Assembly (NCBI GenBank): GCA_003141895.1
Contig: PLNT01000003.1
Coordinates: 6,134 to 70,133 of the forward strand
Direction: 5' to 3'
Origin: Bacteroidales bacterium
GTDB taxonomy: Bacteria > Bacteroidota > Bacteroidia > Bacteroidales > VadinHA17
DNA: 64,000 nt
In this document: positions 1 to 10,262 of the stretch, in pieces
Layout of the letters: each line of letters begins with the position of its first letter
Numbering within the stretch: the first letter of the stretch is position 1
The notes under the pieces: model-generated
What the model was told of the DNA's origin: nothing
The model's input: only the letters and a program-made list of their open reading frames with translations
Database searches by the model: none
Translations under genes and position numbers: made by a program

Positions 1-8
1 ATCAAAAT

Positions 9-611
9 ATGAGGAACATAGCTATTTTGGCCTCCGGCAACGGCACCAACGCTGAAAACATAATTAAATACTTTTCGAACCGAAATACCGCTAAAGTAAG
101 TCTGGTTTTATCGAATAAGCGTCATGCACAGGTTCTTAAAAGGGCAGAAGCACATGATATACGTACAGTATTTTTCGAATATAAGGAATTTTATAATACT
201 GGGAAGGTACTCCGGTACCTTTCACTATACAAAATCGACTTTATTGTTCTTGCAGGTTTTTTATGGCTGGTACCGGAGAGTATAATCGAACAATATCCCG
301 GACGAATAATAAACATTCACCCGGCTCTGTTACCTTCTTACGGAGGAAAAGGAATGTATGGCGAAGCAGTACATAAAGCTGTTATCGAAAGTCACGATAA
401 AGAGTCCGGAATAACAATTCATTACGTTAACAAACTCTATGACAAAGGAGATATTATTTTTCAATCGCGTGTGAAAATCGATCCATCCGACACTCTGGTT
501 TTACTTGCCGAAAAGGTTCATGCTCTTGAATACATTCATTATCCTGAAGTAATTGAAGATCTTGTGGTAAAACTGCCGGATATGTTAATTAAAAGTCCCG
601 AGGAGGCTTAA
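9..611 (+). CDS. purN: Phosphoribosylglycinamide formyltransferase PurN
   Basis: Transfers a formyl group from 10-formyl-tetrahydrofolate to GAR in de novo purine synthesis, in the cytosol. The 200-residue protein has the usual PurN length. It opens with a nucleotide-binding loop (SGNGTN, residues 9-14) and carries the catalytic block INIHPALLP (N102, H104) and the later aspartate in DKGD (D148), matching the Asn/His/Asp triad known for the family. The ATG at position 9 is the only sensible start. The 3' end overlaps the convergent M23 peptidase gene by 27 bp. Confidence 0.95.
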   Translation: MRNIAILASGNGTNAENIIKYFSNRNTAKVSLVLSNKRHAQVLKRAEAHDIRTVFFEYKEFYNTGKVLRYLSLYKIDFIVLAGFLWLVPESIIEQYPGRIINIHPALLPSYGGKGMYGEAVHKAVIESHDKESGITIHYVNKLYDKGDIIFQSRVKIDPSDTLVLLAEKVHALEYIHYPEVIEDLVVKLPDMLIKSPEEA

Positions 612-1847
612 TTCAGAAGTTTTGATCATTTCAAACCTTGCACGGTTTACCTCAGAAACAGGCTCTACGGAGGGTGCTTCAACTTTCAGAGGATCAACAG
701 GTGAGCCATTTTTATAGAACCTGAAATCGAGGTGAGGCCCTGTTGACAGGCCGCTGGTGCCTACATATCCTATTATGTCACCCTGCTTAACAAATTTTCC
801 TGCTGAAATGCCGTCACCAAACCGGCTCAGGTGCATATAACCGGTCGCATAAATGCTGTTGTGCTGGATCTTAACCATCCTTCCGGCTCCGCCTTCATTA
901 GTGGCTGAAACAACCTTTCCATCACCAATTGCATGAACTGCAGTGCCGATAGGAGCAGCGTAATCAACTCCGTAATGAGGACGGATTATTCTAAGTATAG
1001 GATGCATTCTTGCCGATGAAAAGTGCGAACTGATCCTTGAAAATTGCAAAGGAGCTTTCAGAAATGCTTTCCTCAGACTTTTCCCATTAACATCAAAAAA
1101 AGTCTCTTTCCCATCCTGGATAAACGGGATTGCAGTGACTGTCGAGGCCGGAGTGCTAAACTGTGCACCATAAATTTTACCTGCTCCCAGAGACTTATTA
1201 TCAATTATAAGTTCCTCATAGATAACTTTAAACTTGTCTCCTTTCTGTAAACCGAAGAAATCAACCGTCCATGCAAATACTTCAGAAAGATCATTAGTCA
1301 GCGGCATGGGAAGTCCTTCTGCCTTCATGGCATCCCACAATGAAGTTTCAATTGTTATGGAAGCATACCTGATTTTACTTGTTATTTTCTTGCTAAATCT
1401 GGTAATATTCAGAGAATCATTAAAACTGAATACATAGCATGTGGTAGGATCGTGTTCATACACCAGGTATCTGGCTCTGGCATTGCTGTCCCTGTCACAG
1501 AAAAGAATATAGTTGTTTCCTGAACGAATATTTCTCACATCAAAAACTTTTTTAGAATTTCTGACTGCCTGATCAATTTCCTGCATACTTACGCCATGCT
1601 TAAGGAGAATTTCTGAAAGAAAACCATTGCGTTTTATATGACCCGAAATAAGATTGAATGAATCTGTTGAAATCCCATACATGAAAACCGCATTATTTCC
1701 AGGCTTGGTTGCAGCAGAATCTGCTGAAGTTGCAACAGGTTCATTTTTAACAGGTTTAGGATTGTTGCAGGAAAGGGTTATGATCAACAGGAAAATGAAT
1801 AATATGTAATGAAATTTGAATGAGACTGATTTATCTGTAATGTTCAT
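585..1847 (-). CDS. M23-family metallopeptidase lipoprotein (murein hydrolase type)
   Basis: Predicted envelope-anchored LytM/M23 endopeptidase acting on peptidoglycan cross-links. A hydrophobic signal (about 13-26) ends in the lipobox LSC with C27 as the lipidated cysteine. Residues 60-260 form an N-terminal region like those of MepM-type proteins, and the peptidase domain lies at about 275-395. Visible ligands are H291 and D295 (HYGVDYAAP) and H372 in GPHLDFR. The usual HxH is HxD here (D374), so one zinc ligand is either Asp or the enzyme is altered; similar HLD versions are, to my knowledge, common in this phylum. Convergent with purN; 12 bp downstream of leuS on the same strand, so possibly co-transcribed. 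Confidence 0.88.
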   Translation of the reverse strand: MNITDKSVSFKFHYILFIFLLIITLSCNNPKPVKNEPVATSADSAATKPGNNAVFMYGISTDSFNLISGHIKRNGFLSEILLKHGVSMQEIDQAVRNSKKVFDVRNIRSGNNYILFCDRDSNARARYLVYEHDPTTCYVFSFNDSLNITRFSKKITSKIRYASITIETSLWDAMKAEGLPMPLTNDLSEVFAWTVDFFGLQKGDKFKVIYEELIIDNKSLGAGKIYGAQFSTPASTVTAIPFIQDGKETFFDVNGKSLRKAFLKAPLQFSRISSHFSSARMHPILRIIRPHYGVDYAAPIGTAVHAIGDGKVVSATNEGGAGRMVKIQHNSIYATGYMHLSRFGDGISAGKFVKQGDIIGYVGTSGLSTGPHLDFRFYKNGSPVDPLKVEAPSVEPVSEVNRARFEMIKTSELSLLGTFN

Positions 1848-1859
1848 TATGTGAGAGAG

Positions 1860-4514
1860 CTACGGTTTTATTACAATGTTGACAATCCTGTTAGGAACCA
1901 CAATGATATTTGAAGGCGTTGAATTTCCAATCCATTTACGTGATCTTTCATCTGATAGAACAATTTTTATTATCTCTTCTTTTGAAAGGTTCACAGGAAG
2001 TTCAATATTGAACCTTGTTTTGCCATTAAACGAAACAGGATAGTTAAAATTATCCTCTTTCAGGTATTCCTCATTGAAATCAGGCCAAGGCTCGTAAGCA
2101 AGTGATTTATTGTTACCCAATGACTGCCAAACCTCTTCCGACAGATGAGGCGCGAACGGTGAAAGGATTTTCGTAAATCTGGCAGCTGTGTCAGTGGTGA
2201 TCTTTCCTTTTTTTGTTGCAAGATTAAGGAATATCATCATGGACGAAATTGCGGTATTGAAGTGAAGACTCTCTATATCACCTTCAACCTTTTTTATCGT
2301 CTGATGGAGGCCTTTCAAAACTTCAGGATCTTCATTACCGGTAAATATATTCTCACTGTTTGTAAGAAACCTGCAGGCTCTGCCAAGAAAACCAAATACT
2401 CCTTTTACACCTTTTTCATCCCAGGGTTTTGTAACATCCAGGGGACCCATAAACATTTCATAAAGCCTTAAGGAATCTGCTCCGTATTTTGATGTGACAT
2501 CATCAGGATTTACCACATTTTTAAGTGACTTTGACATCTTGGCAACAATCTGATGAAGCTCGGCACCGGATTCTTTATGGGAATACTTGCCCTCACGTTC
2601 TTCAACCAGGTCACCTGAAACTTTTGCTCCTGTTTCTGATTCATAAGCAAAAGCAAGGATCATTCCCTGGTTAAAAAGTCTTTGATAAGGTTCATCAGTC
2701 GATACTATTCCCAGATCGAATAGTACTTTGTGCCAGAACCGGCTGTACAGCAGGTGAAGGACAGCATGCTCAGCTCCGCCGATATATAGGTCAACCGGCA
2801 TCCAGTATTTTTCTTTTTCGCTGTCAAAAATGAGCTTGTCATTTTTTGGATCAATAAACCGGAGATAGTACCAGCATGATCCTGCCCACTGAGGCATTGT
2901 GTTGGTTTCCCTACGGCCTTTACGACCATTTTTATCCACGACGTTTAACCATTCTTCCGAATTTGCGAGAGGTGACTCCCCGGATTCACCAGGCAGATAT
3001 TTTTCAAGCTGTGGCAGCTCAAGTGGAAGTTCGTCATCATTCATTACTGTAACTTCACCGTCTTCCCAGTGAATTACCGGGAAAGGTTCGCCCCAGTATC
3101 TCTGTCTGCTGAAAAGCCAGTCGCGTATTTTGTAGTTGACCTTTGATGTGCCCAGCTTTTTTGATTCAAGCCACTTTGTTATCCTGACAATTCCAGCTTC
3201 TTTATTCAGTCCGTTTATATCTACTCCGGTAACTTTGTCCGAAGAGTTTATATATTTTCCATCTTCGGTCCAGCACTCTTTCCCATCAAGTATTCTCTGT
3301 TTTTGTTCAGAATCATTAACATCGGGATCCTGTATACAAAGAATCGGAAGGTTGAATTTCTCAGCAAACTCAAAGTCCCTTGTATCATGTGCAGGAACAG
3401 CCATGATTGCTCCGGTACCGTAACCGGTTAACACATAATCAGCTACCCAGATCGGGATCTTTTTATTATTTACCGGATTAATTGCATATCTGCCTGTGAA
3501 AACCCCTGTTTTTTCTTTTGCAAGGTCGGTCCGGTCGAGATCTGATTTTAAAGAAGATGTTTTAATATAATTTTCAACGGAACTCTTTTGATCTTTTGTT
3601 GTAATTGAATCAGTAAGAGGGTGTTCAGGTGCAATTACCATATAAGTTGCACCAAAAAGCGTATCGGGTCTTGTAGTAAAAACAGTAAGGTTAATATTGA
3701 GACCTTCGACTTTAAAATCCACTTCTGCACCTGTTGAACGTCCGATCCAGTTGCGCTGCATATCCTTAATTCCTTCAGGCCAGTCGAGTTTATCGATACC
3801 TTTCAAAAGCCTTTCTGCATAAAGAGGGATACGGAGCATCCACTGTTTAAGATTTCTCCTTTCAACCCTGTTCCCGCATTTTTCATGAGTACCATCATTC
3901 AGCACTTCCTCGTTTGCGCAAACGGTGCAGCAGTGAGGGCACCACCATACAAGAGCATTATCATAATAGGCCAGTCTTTTTGAATTTATATATTTAATCT
4001 TTTCCTCAGTACCCAGGTGTGCTGCAACTGATAATTCAGAAATTGGCCTTCCTTTTTGCAGCTTTTCATCAAACCAGGTGTTGTACAGACGGATGAAGAT
4101 CCATTGGGTCCATTTAAAATAACCAGGATCTGTTGTATTGATCTCTTTATCCCAATCATAACTTAATCCAAGTTCTTTAATTTGCCTTCTGAAAGTATCA
4201 CAGTTATTTTTTGTAGTAATTGAAGGATGAGTACCTGTCTGGATTGCATATTGTTCAGCTGGCAGACCGAAGGCATCCCATCCCATTGGATGCAGGACGT
4301 TGAATCCTTTCATTCTTTTATATCTGCTGAAGATGTCAGTTGCGGTATATCCCTCAGGATGACCTACATGTAACCCGGCACCTGATGGATATGGGAACAT
4401 ATCGAGGACATAGCATTTTTTAGGATTTGTAAGATCTTCGGAAGTTTTAAATGTTTTATTCTGCTCCCAGTATTTCTGCCATTTCTTTTCGATATCGTGG
4501 AAATTGTAGTCCAT
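1860..4514 (-). CDS. leuS: Leucyl-tRNA synthetase
   Basis: Charges tRNA-Leu; class I synthetase of 884 residues, within the normal range for bacterial LeuRS. The HIGH-type motif is HVGH (49-52), preceded by the typical FPYPSG segment. A zinc-finger-like CPHC...CANE region lies near 190-215, the CP1 editing domain holds [11 protein letters not shown] at about 285, and the KMSKS loop (KMSKSLKN) is at about 659. The C-terminal anticodon-binding domain is present, so the gene is intact. It ends 12 bp before the M23 peptidase gene, suggesting a two-gene transcript. Confidence 0.97.
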   Translation of the reverse strand: MDYNFHDIEKKWQKYWEQNKTFKTSEDLTNPKKCYVLDMFPYPSGAGLHVGHPEGYTATDIFSRYKRMKGFNVLHPMGWDAFGLPAEQYAIQTGTHPSITTKNNCDTFRRQIKELGLSYDWDKEINTTDPGYFKWTQWIFIRLYNTWFDEKLQKGRPISELSVAAHLGTEEKIKYINSKRLAYYDNALVWWCPHCCTVCANEEVLNDGTHEKCGNRVERRNLKQWMLRIPLYAERLLKGIDKLDWPEGIKDMQRNWIGRSTGAEVDFKVEGLNINLTVFTTRPDTLFGATYMVIAPEHPLTDSITTKDQKSSVENYIKTSSLKSDLDRTDLAKEKTGVFTGRYAINPVNNKKIPIWVADYVLTGYGTGAIMAVPAHDTRDFEFAEKFNLPILCIQDPDVNDSEQKQRILDGKECWTEDGKYINSSDKVTGVDINGLNKEAGIVRITKWLESKKLGTSKVNYKIRDWLFSRQRYWGEPFPVIHWEDGEVTVMNDDELPLELPQLEKYLPGESGESPLANSEEWLNVVDKNGRKGRRETNTMPQWAGSCWYYLRFIDPKNDKLIFDSEKEKYWMPVDLYIGGAEHAVLHLLYSRFWHKVLFDLGIVSTDEPYQRLFNQGMILAFAYESETGAKVSGDLVEEREGKYSHKESGAELHQIVAKMSKSLKNVVNPDDVTSKYGADSLRLYEMFMGPLDVTKPWDEKGVKGVFGFLGRACRFLTNSENIFTGNEDPEVLKGLHQTIKKVEGDIESLHFNTAISSMMIFLNLATKKGKITTDTAARFTKILSPFAPHLSEEVWQSLGNNKSLAYEPWPDFNEEYLKEDNFNYPVSFNGKTRFNIELPVNLSKEEIIKIVLSDERSRKWIGNSTPSNIIVVPNRIVNIVIKP

Positions 4515-4724
4515 CTTGTTGTTTACTTGATAAATTATATCCTGGATTATAAGTTGGCAAAAATAGGAAAAATTTCATTTAATGTATCACTCTGATTCAT
4601 TAAAGCACAGAGCTCATGGCTCAGGAGAAAAAGGAAAGTTGGGAGATCGGAACTCTATGGTTCTCTGTGTAAGTTCCTTTTTTACTCAGGAGAATAACTT
4701 TCTTCATCAACTTTTCCCAATAAG

Positions 4725-4755
4725 TTGTAAAACCCGGCTTTTGGTTATACTTTTG
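4725..4755 (+). promoter_or_regulatory. Candidate Bacteroidota-type promoter of tRNA-Arg
   Basis: TACTTTTG at 4748-4755 fits the -7 consensus TAnnTTTG known for Bacteroidota. A TTG core at 4725-4727 sits about 20 bp upstream, where the -33 TTTG element is expected. The -7 box ends 13 bp before the mature tRNA 5' end. The pattern match is direct; promoter function is inferred. Confidence 0.6.
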
Positions 4756-4768
4756 CGGTATTGAATCC

Positions 4769-4841
4769 GGTCCCGTAGTTCAATGGATAGAATGGCAGAT
4801 TCCGGTTCTGTTGGTTGGGCGTTCGAGTCGCCCCGGGATCA
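4769..4841 (+). tRNA. tRNA-Arg (anticodon CCG)
   Basis: A full cloverleaf can be drawn over 73 nt. The acceptor GGTCCCG pairs with CGGGATC (one G-U), the D arm is GTTC/GAAT, and the anticodon stem GCAGA/TCTGT encloses the loop TTCCGGT, giving anticodon CCG (reads CGG). The T arm is GGGCG-TTCGAGT-CGCCC and the discriminator is A. CCA is not encoded, as is common in this phylum. Confidence 0.95.
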
Positions 4842-4842
4842 C

Positions 4843-4939
<97 letters not shown>

Positions 4940-4961
4940 ACAATCAGGTAAATACCCTCAT

Positions 4962-5807
4962 TTAGTTAGTAACTTTTTTCTGTATTACATATTTATTCTT
5001 TGAACCCTGCTTTTTTAAAAGTACATTAATCTCCTTTTTGAGATCGATCACCCTGATTTCTCTTTCTGTTAAAAGCTTGTTTACCCATTTGACTTCATTC
5101 AGCATTTCTTCTAATTTTTCTGCTGCTTTAAGACGTTCCTTAATTTGAAGCGAAAGTTGTTTGTTAACAACGGTTATCTCCGATACCAGGTTCTCTATCT
5201 TGTTTTCGAGGACGAGTTCTTTTTCTGCAACGGCCAACTTTGTTGCACGTTTTGCTTTTTCTAATTTAGCAACGACAACATTGGCATCGCGTTTTACTTT
5301 TTCTATTTTAGACAGAAATTCCCTTGCTACAAGTTTTGTTTTGTCATTATTAGCTATAACCAGTTCGTCTGCAACTTTTTCTTTTTCAGCATTAGTAATA
5401 AGTAACTTTGCTGCAAGTTCTGCTTTTTCTATGTTTGCGACAATAACCTCAGCTTTGCGTCTGACTTTTTCTATGTTTGCAGTGGTCAGCTCATTTAAAC
5501 GTTTTTGTTTCTCCTGGTTCTGAAAATTAAGTTCTTTTCTGGCATTAACCAGATCCACAATACGATCAGCTTTTTCAACATTAGCAAGAACCAGTTCCTC
5601 TTCACGACTTTGTTTCTCAACATTTGCGATGACCAGCTCTGCCACTCTTTTTGCCTTTTCTATATTAGCAATTGCAAACTCATCTTCGAGTTTTTGTTTC
5701 TCCATTTTTGCAATTACCAGCTCTGCTTCTAACCTTGCTTTTTCCATACTCGAAACAGATAACTTATCTTCTTTTTGACACAGGCTTGCCGTTTGAGGTA
5801 CTATCAC
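4962..5807 (-). CDS. 14-residue-repeat coiled-coil protein, function unknown
   Basis: About 85% of this 281-residue protein is a 14-residue repeat of the form KRxAELVIANxEKA, some eleven to twelve units from about residue 21 to 200, with one 7-residue insertion near the middle (KELNFQNQ). Fourteen is two heptads, so a long continuous coiled coil is expected. No signal peptide, membrane segment or catalytic domain is visible. Similar repeats occur as linkers in Bacteroidota sensor kinases (recollection), so it may be a kinase fragment or a free scaffold. The longest reading frame begins with GTG at 5807; an ATG at 5747 (MEKARLEAE), where the repeats begin, is an equally good start. The repeated codons are diverged, which argues for old, selected repeats. 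Confidence 0.7.
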   Translation of the reverse strand: MIVPQTASLCQKEDKLSVSSMEKARLEAELVIAKMEKQKLEDEFAIANIEKAKRVAELVIANVEKQSREEELVLANVEKADRIVDLVNARKELNFQNQEKQKRLNELTTANIEKVRRKAEVIVANIEKAELAAKLLITNAEKEKVADELVIANNDKTKLVAREFLSKIEKVKRDANVVVAKLEKAKRATKLAVAEKELVLENKIENLVSEITVVNKQLSLQIKERLKAAEKLEEMLNEVKWVNKLLTEREIRVIDLKKEINVLLKKQGSKNKYVIQKKVTN

Positions 5808-6120
5808 TTTTTCTAATTAACAGTGAATAATTAATCCGAAATACCTAAAATTTCAAGCTACTAAGTAAATAGTCAATTACCGTTAAAACTTGCACAATTA
5901 AAGTTATTAGTTATATAATTAACGGGTCAATTATCATCGTAGATCATTCTTTTAAAGGCAGGATGAGCATTTCCATAGAAGGATTGAAATTTCTAAATTT
6001 AAAGCATTTAAGGAAGTGAATCTGCGTAAATGACAGCAATCTGCGGGGGATTAATATTTAAATATTGTACATTTATCAATTATAAGTTCTTATCAGATTA
6101 ACCTCTAAACCCAATTTCTT
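5808..6120. other. AT-rich divergent intergenic region
   Basis: 313 bp between the leftward coiled-coil gene and the rightward serine hydrolase. It must hold promoters for both, but I see no clear TAnnTTTG match, hairpin or small gene. Confidence 0.5.
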
Positions 6121-7686
6121 ATGAAAATGACCGGGAGAAAATTCGGCTATGCATTTTTGCTGTTTTTATTTTTACACAGTGGATGCAAGAATGAACAGGT
6201 AATAACAACATCATTTCCACGAAGTGTTCCGGAAAAGGAAGGGGTATCTTCTCAGGGAATCATCGATTTCGTGAATGCAGCAGCAAAAAGCAAGAATGAA
6301 TTACATAGTTTAATATTTCTGCGTCATGGGAAAGTCATAGCTGAAGGATGGTGGAACCCATACAAACCTGAACTACATCATACATTATATTCTTTAAGTA
6401 AAAGCTTTACCTCAACAGCTGTTGGTTTTGCCGTTACCGAAAAAAAGATGTCGGTTAATGACAAAGTGGATACTTTTTTCCCTGATGAAATACCTGACAC
6501 AGTAAGCAATTATCTGGCTGGAATGACTGTTAAGGATTTGCTGAGTATGTCAGCAGGAATGGATCCCGATCCTACTTTTAAAATTGTGGCAAATGACAGT
6601 AACTGGGTGAAGTCATTCCTTAAAGTGCCTATTGTGCATGAGCCGGGAACAAAATTTCTCTATAATACTCTGGCTACCTATATGTTATCTGCCATTGTCC
6701 AGAAAGTTACAGGAGAAAAGGTTATTGATTACCTGAAGCCAAGATTGTTTGCACCACTTGCTATTGAAGGGATGGATTGGGAAGTTGATCCGCATGGCAT
6801 AAATTGCGGAGGGTGGGGCTTAAGGCTTAAGACTGAAGACATGGCTAAATTCGGACAGCTTTTCTTACAAAAAGGTAAGTGGAACGGAAAACAGATACTA
6901 CCCGCTTCATGGATCGATGAAGCTTCCACAAAAAAAATTGATCAGGCACCAGACGCCAGGCAATCGCAGAGAGATTCCAGCGACTGGATGCAGGGATACT
7001 GTTATCAGATGTGGCGTTGCCGTCATAATGCATTCCGTGGTGACGGAGCTTATGGACAATATATTATTGTTATGCCCGATCAGGATGCGGTAATCGCAAT
7101 CACATCAGAAACCCCTGACATGCAGGATGAATTAAACCTTGTATGGGAATATTTGCTGCCGTCCATAAAGGGTGATAAATTACCTGATGATGCTTCTCTT
7201 TACTCGGCATTAAAACAAAAGCTGACATCACTGACCCTTCCTTTACCAGTTGCAGGAAATAGTTCTGATATGGTTTCCCGTATTTCGGGTAAGCCAATGA
7301 GTCTCGAAGACAATGTCAGGCAAATAAAAACATTGAACATGCAGTTTACAGACAGTATATGCAAGGTCTCAATGGAAATCGGGCGGGACAATTATAACTT
7401 TTCTTTTGGTTCGGGTAAATGGATACCAGGAGAAACAACCCTTCTGGGACCTGATTTATTATTGCAGGCAAAAGCCCATTATGTAGGTCTACCGCCAGCA
7501 AAAGTGGTTGGGAGCTTCGGATGGAAAGATGAAACTACGCTGGAATTTGTATTGCGTTATATAGAAAGTCCGCATACTGAAACCATGACCTGCAAATTTG
7601 ATAAGAATAAGGTACTTGTCGGATTTCATTACAGCAATATGCCGCGATTTAATCCTCCTGAAATAAAAGGGATTATTAAAGACTGA
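6121..7686 (+). CDS. Class C beta-lactamase-fold serine hydrolase, lipoprotein
   Basis: A 521-residue member of the beta-lactamase/transpeptidase-like (Pfam Beta-lactamase) group. The signal peptide ends in HSGC (C22), predicting lipid anchoring. The SxxK motif is SLSK (S91, K94) followed by FTSTAVG, and a tyrosine motif lies in PGTKFLYNT near residue 180. The first about 350 residues are the hydrolase; the last about 150 form a beta-rich domain like those appended to such enzymes. True substrate is unknown: many of these are esterases or D-peptide hydrolases, so beta-lactam resistance should not be assumed. It stands alone, with a leftward gene after it. Confidence 0.85.
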   Translation: MKMTGRKFGYAFLLFLFLHSGCKNEQVITTSFPRSVPEKEGVSSQGIIDFVNAAAKSKNELHSLIFLRHGKVIAEGWWNPYKPELHHTLYSLSKSFTSTAVGFAVTEKKMSVNDKVDTFFPDEIPDTVSNYLAGMTVKDLLSMSAGMDPDPTFKIVANDSNWVKSFLKVPIVHEPGTKFLYNTLATYMLSAIVQKVTGEKVIDYLKPRLFAPLAIEGMDWEVDPHGINCGGWGLRLKTEDMAKFGQLFLQKGKWNGKQILPASWIDEASTKKIDQAPDARQSQRDSSDWMQGYCYQMWRCRHNAFRGDGAYGQYIIVMPDQDAVIAITSETPDMQDELNLVWEYLLPSIKGDKLPDDASLYSALKQKLTSLTLPLPVAGNSSDMVSRISGKPMSLEDNVRQIKTLNMQFTDSICKVSMEIGRDNYNFSFGSGKWIPGETTLLGPDLLLQAKAHYVGLPPAKVVGSFGWKDETTLEFVLRYIESPHTETMTCKFDKNKVLVGFHYSNMPRFNPPEIKGIIKD

Positions 7687-7711
7687 AAGCTTTTGTATTC
7701 TTTCGGAGTTA

Positions 7712-8104
7712 TCAGCTACGCATTTTACTTATCGCCACAAGTAATCCCCCGGTTATATAGGCTATAATCCACCAAATAAAGGAAATCCGTGAATACAGGT
7801 GGAGACCTCTACTTACCAGTTGGCCTGCCCCATGTCTAATGTTATATCTCCAGAGCAAAATTGTGTCAGTGAGCATGCCAAGTAGCGAAGAATATCCAAT
7901 TAATCCATGAATCGTCACCAAACCTTTGCTTGATCCGATGATCATGAATATTGTTGCAGTTATATCGAGTGAAACGCCAAGCGTATAAAAGAATAAAACT
8001 CCGGAGCTGACTATCTTTTTCTTCCTTTCTTTTGCAAACCCGGTTGAGTAAAATACCAGTGCCAGCGTGACAATCATTGATCCTATGATCGAAGCAGTTT
8101 TCAT
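7712..8104 (-). CDS. Small four-helix membrane protein (HsmA/TIGR03987-like)
   Basis: 130 residues with about four hydrophobic helices (roughly 4-22, 33-56, 64-82, 105-124). Conserved-looking polar positions sit between them: H in VTIHGLIGYSS and the R-R-Y segment. The pattern resembles the HsmA/TIGR03987 family of uncharacterised integral membrane proteins. No neighbour suggests a role; it is convergent with the serine hydrolase, 25 bp away. Start ATG at 8104. Confidence 0.6.
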   Translation of the reverse strand: MKTASIIGSMIVTLALVFYSTGFAKERKKKIVSSGVLFFYTLGVSLDITATIFMIIGSSKGLVTIHGLIGYSSLLGMLTDTILLWRYNIRHGAGQLVSRGLHLYSRISFIWWIIAYITGGLLVAISKMRS

Positions 8105-8354
8105 ATCATCAATTTAAATTAAACGCAAATATACTAACTGCCTGATCATTATATTCAAAAGATGATAAATTCCCTGAGCCCTTTGCTCTGAGCTCTGTGC
8201 CAAAAATATACGATAGAAAAAACAGTTCAAAAGTCAGACATCAAGGCTTTAACCGAATATTCATCTCCAACTAATTTTTGTAACAATATAATTTGTATTT
8301 TTCATCGGGAATTTTTTCAGTTGAATTACTAACCTAACTTTAAAACCAAATTTT

Positions 8355-9119
8355 ATGAAAAAGCTGAAACTGGGGATATTACTTTCAGTATTGATGGCAA
8401 TTATCCTTTCATGCGGAAAAGTCAATAAAAGTGACCCTAAAGCATTGTTCGATGATGTTACTAAAAACCAGACACCTAACACTTTGACAAACAAAGAAAA
8501 GAGAAATGGATGGATGTTGCTCTTTGACGGAACTACTACCACAGGATGGCATGGTTATAATATGAAAATGTTTCCTGATTGCTGGAAAATCGAAGATGCA
8601 TCTCTGACAATGAGTACCACCGGAAGTAAAGAAAGCCAGGATATTATAACAAATGAAAAGTATCGTGATTTTGCAATAAGTCTCGAATATAAAATGACTA
8701 AAGCTTGTAACAGTGGTGTTATTTTCCAGGTCGCAGAAGACACAATGTATAAATTTCCATATGAAACCGGTCCGGAGTTTCAGATTATTGACCAAGATAA
8801 CTGGACAGAGAGTAAACTTGAAGATTGGCAGATTAACGGTGCAAATTATGCAATGTATCCACCAATGGCAAAACCTTACAAACCCGTTGGAGAGTGGAAC
8901 CAGCTTTTCCTTTATGTTAAAGGGAATGATGTTACCCAGATTCTGAATGGCGTGGTTGTTGTAAAATATGTGAAAAATTCGGACGAATGGAAGAAATTAA
9001 GAAACAGTGGTAAATGGGCCGCATATCCTGATTGGGGAAAATTTGATGAAGGATTTATTTCGCTTCAGAACCATGGCACCAAGGTATGGTTCAGGAACAT
9101 CAAACTGATGAAGCTTTAA
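8355..9119 (+). CDS. DUF1080 (3-keto-disaccharide hydrolase) lipoprotein
   Basis: A 254-residue secreted lipoprotein (lipobox ILSC, C20). The body matches DUF1080: it opens with GWMLLFDGTTTTGWHGY, has the SGVIFQV strand, a GPEFQIIDQDN core, and ends in a VWFRNIKL strand, all typical of this concanavalin-like jelly-roll family. Members are described as 3-keto-disaccharide hydrolases in Bacteroides. It is first in a rightward run with a TIM-barrel isomerase and two sugar porters, which fits release and uptake of an oxidised sugar. No GFO/IDH-type 3-dehydrogenase, the expected partner, lies nearby. Confidence 0.88.
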   Translation: MKKLKLGILLSVLMAIILSCGKVNKSDPKALFDDVTKNQTPNTLTNKEKRNGWMLLFDGTTTTGWHGYNMKMFPDCWKIEDASLTMSTTGSKESQDIITNEKYRDFAISLEYKMTKACNSGVIFQVAEDTMYKFPYETGPEFQIIDQDNWTESKLEDWQINGANYAMYPPMAKPYKPVGEWNQLFLYVKGNDVTQILNGVVVVKYVKNSDEWKKLRNSGKWAAYPDWGKFDEGFISLQNHGTKVWFRNIKLMKL

Positions 9120-9145
9120 TTTTATATAATTTAAGAAACAATTGA

Positions 9146-9181
9146 AATAGTAGGGACGTTGCATGTAGCGTCCCTGCTATT
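9146..9181. repeat. Inverted repeat, 13-bp arms (dispersed-repeat type)
   Basis: AATAGTAGGGACG and CGTCCCTGCTATT pair over 13 bp with one G-U and a 10-nt loop. It sits 27 bp after the DUF1080 stop. It may slow or end transcription, but no T-run follows. The GTAGGGACGTTGCATG core resembles palindromes scattered in Bacteroidota genomes. Confidence 0.7.
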
Positions 9182-9228
9182 GTTGCAGGAAATACCTGCG
9201 ATTCTTTAATATTAATAAATTTAAAAAT

Positions 9229-10140
9229 ATGAACCGAAGAAGATTCATTCAGAATACATCTTTATCACTACTCGCTCTTTCTTTGACCAGACCCGGATTT
9301 TCAAATCTGCAGGATAAGAAGAGTTCAGGAAAAAAGATTCCGGTTGGCGCTCATGTATGGGTATATGCAGCAAGCATGCCGGGTTATGATGTATCACCAA
9401 TACTAAGCCAGATATTTTCGGATATGGCATATGCCGGTTTCGATGGCGTTGAAACAATGGAGCATCCTTTGAGAAGTTCTGTTTATACAAAGCAGATAAA
9501 GGAATTAATCGATCAGCATAAGATAAAGCTTACAGGAAGTTCTTATGGTGCTGACATGTGGAATAAAGATAAACAGAACGAGATTTTTGAAGATGTTGAT
9601 CTGATCTTTACAAATATGGCATTGGTAGGTGGCAAAACCTTCGGTGTAAGTGTAGGAGAACCGGCAGGACGGAAGAAAACAGAAGCGGAATTCGATAATC
9701 AGGCCGCTTTACTCAATAAGATTATTCCTTTAGGGCTGAAAAAGGGCATCGTGGTAAATTTACATAATCATACGGCTGAAGTCGCAGACAATATGTATGA
9801 TCTGAGAGGGACACTCAAGAGAATACCCGATGTAAAACTAGGTCCCGATTTAAACTGGCTTCTCAGGGCCGGTATAAATCCTATTGATTTTCTCAGAGAG
9901 TTCAGGAAACAAATTGTTTTCATGCACTTGCGTGATCAGCTCAGTAACGGCAAGTGGCCTGAATCTATGGGCGAAGGGAACGTGAATTTTAAAGAAATAG
10001 CTGATGTCCTGCGTGAAATTAATTTTAATGGAACTGCCGTTATAGAATTAGCCCATGAGAATGGCTTTGTCAGGACCAGGCCATTAAAAGAAAGTCTTAA
10101 AATGAGCAGGGATTTCATGAGAAAAACCATGGGAATCTAA
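9229..10140 (+). CDS. Xylose-isomerase-like TIM-barrel protein with Tat signal
   Basis: 303 residues of the sugar phosphate isomerase/epimerase (AP endonuclease family 2) fold. The N-terminus MNRRRFIQNTSLSLLALS is a twin-arginine signal, so the protein is exported folded to the periplasm. Barrel landmarks include FDGVETMEHP, a NLHNHTAE metal-site strand (about residue 180), PDLNWLLRAG, HLRDQ and the final AVIELAHENG strand. Periplasmic members often act on keto-sugars or inosose-like compounds. Placement between the DUF1080 hydrolase and two sugar porters suggests it processes the hydrolase product (inference). Confidence 0.85.
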   Translation: MNRRRFIQNTSLSLLALSLTRPGFSNLQDKKSSGKKIPVGAHVWVYAASMPGYDVSPILSQIFSDMAYAGFDGVETMEHPLRSSVYTKQIKELIDQHKIKLTGSSYGADMWNKDKQNEIFEDVDLIFTNMALVGGKTFGVSVGEPAGRKKTEAEFDNQAALLNKIIPLGLKKGIVVNLHNHTAEVADNMYDLRGTLKRIPDVKLGPDLNWLLRAGINPIDFLREFRKQIVFMHLRDQLSNGKWPESMGEGNVNFKEIADVLREINFNGTAVIELAHENGFVRTRPLKESLKMSRDFMRKTMGI

Positions 10141-10262
10141 ATTTTTAAATCCTTAGTGAACCTTAGTGTAACTTTGAGTGCCTTTGTGGTGGAATATTTT
10201 TTTGAACACAAAGGCTCACGACAGATAGTTTTTATTCTGAACCTGATCTTTAATTATTATTT

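Noticed and set aside
4582-4764. 60-codon plus-strand frame before tRNA-Arg
   Set aside because: It covers the tRNA promoter and has no recognisable protein features.
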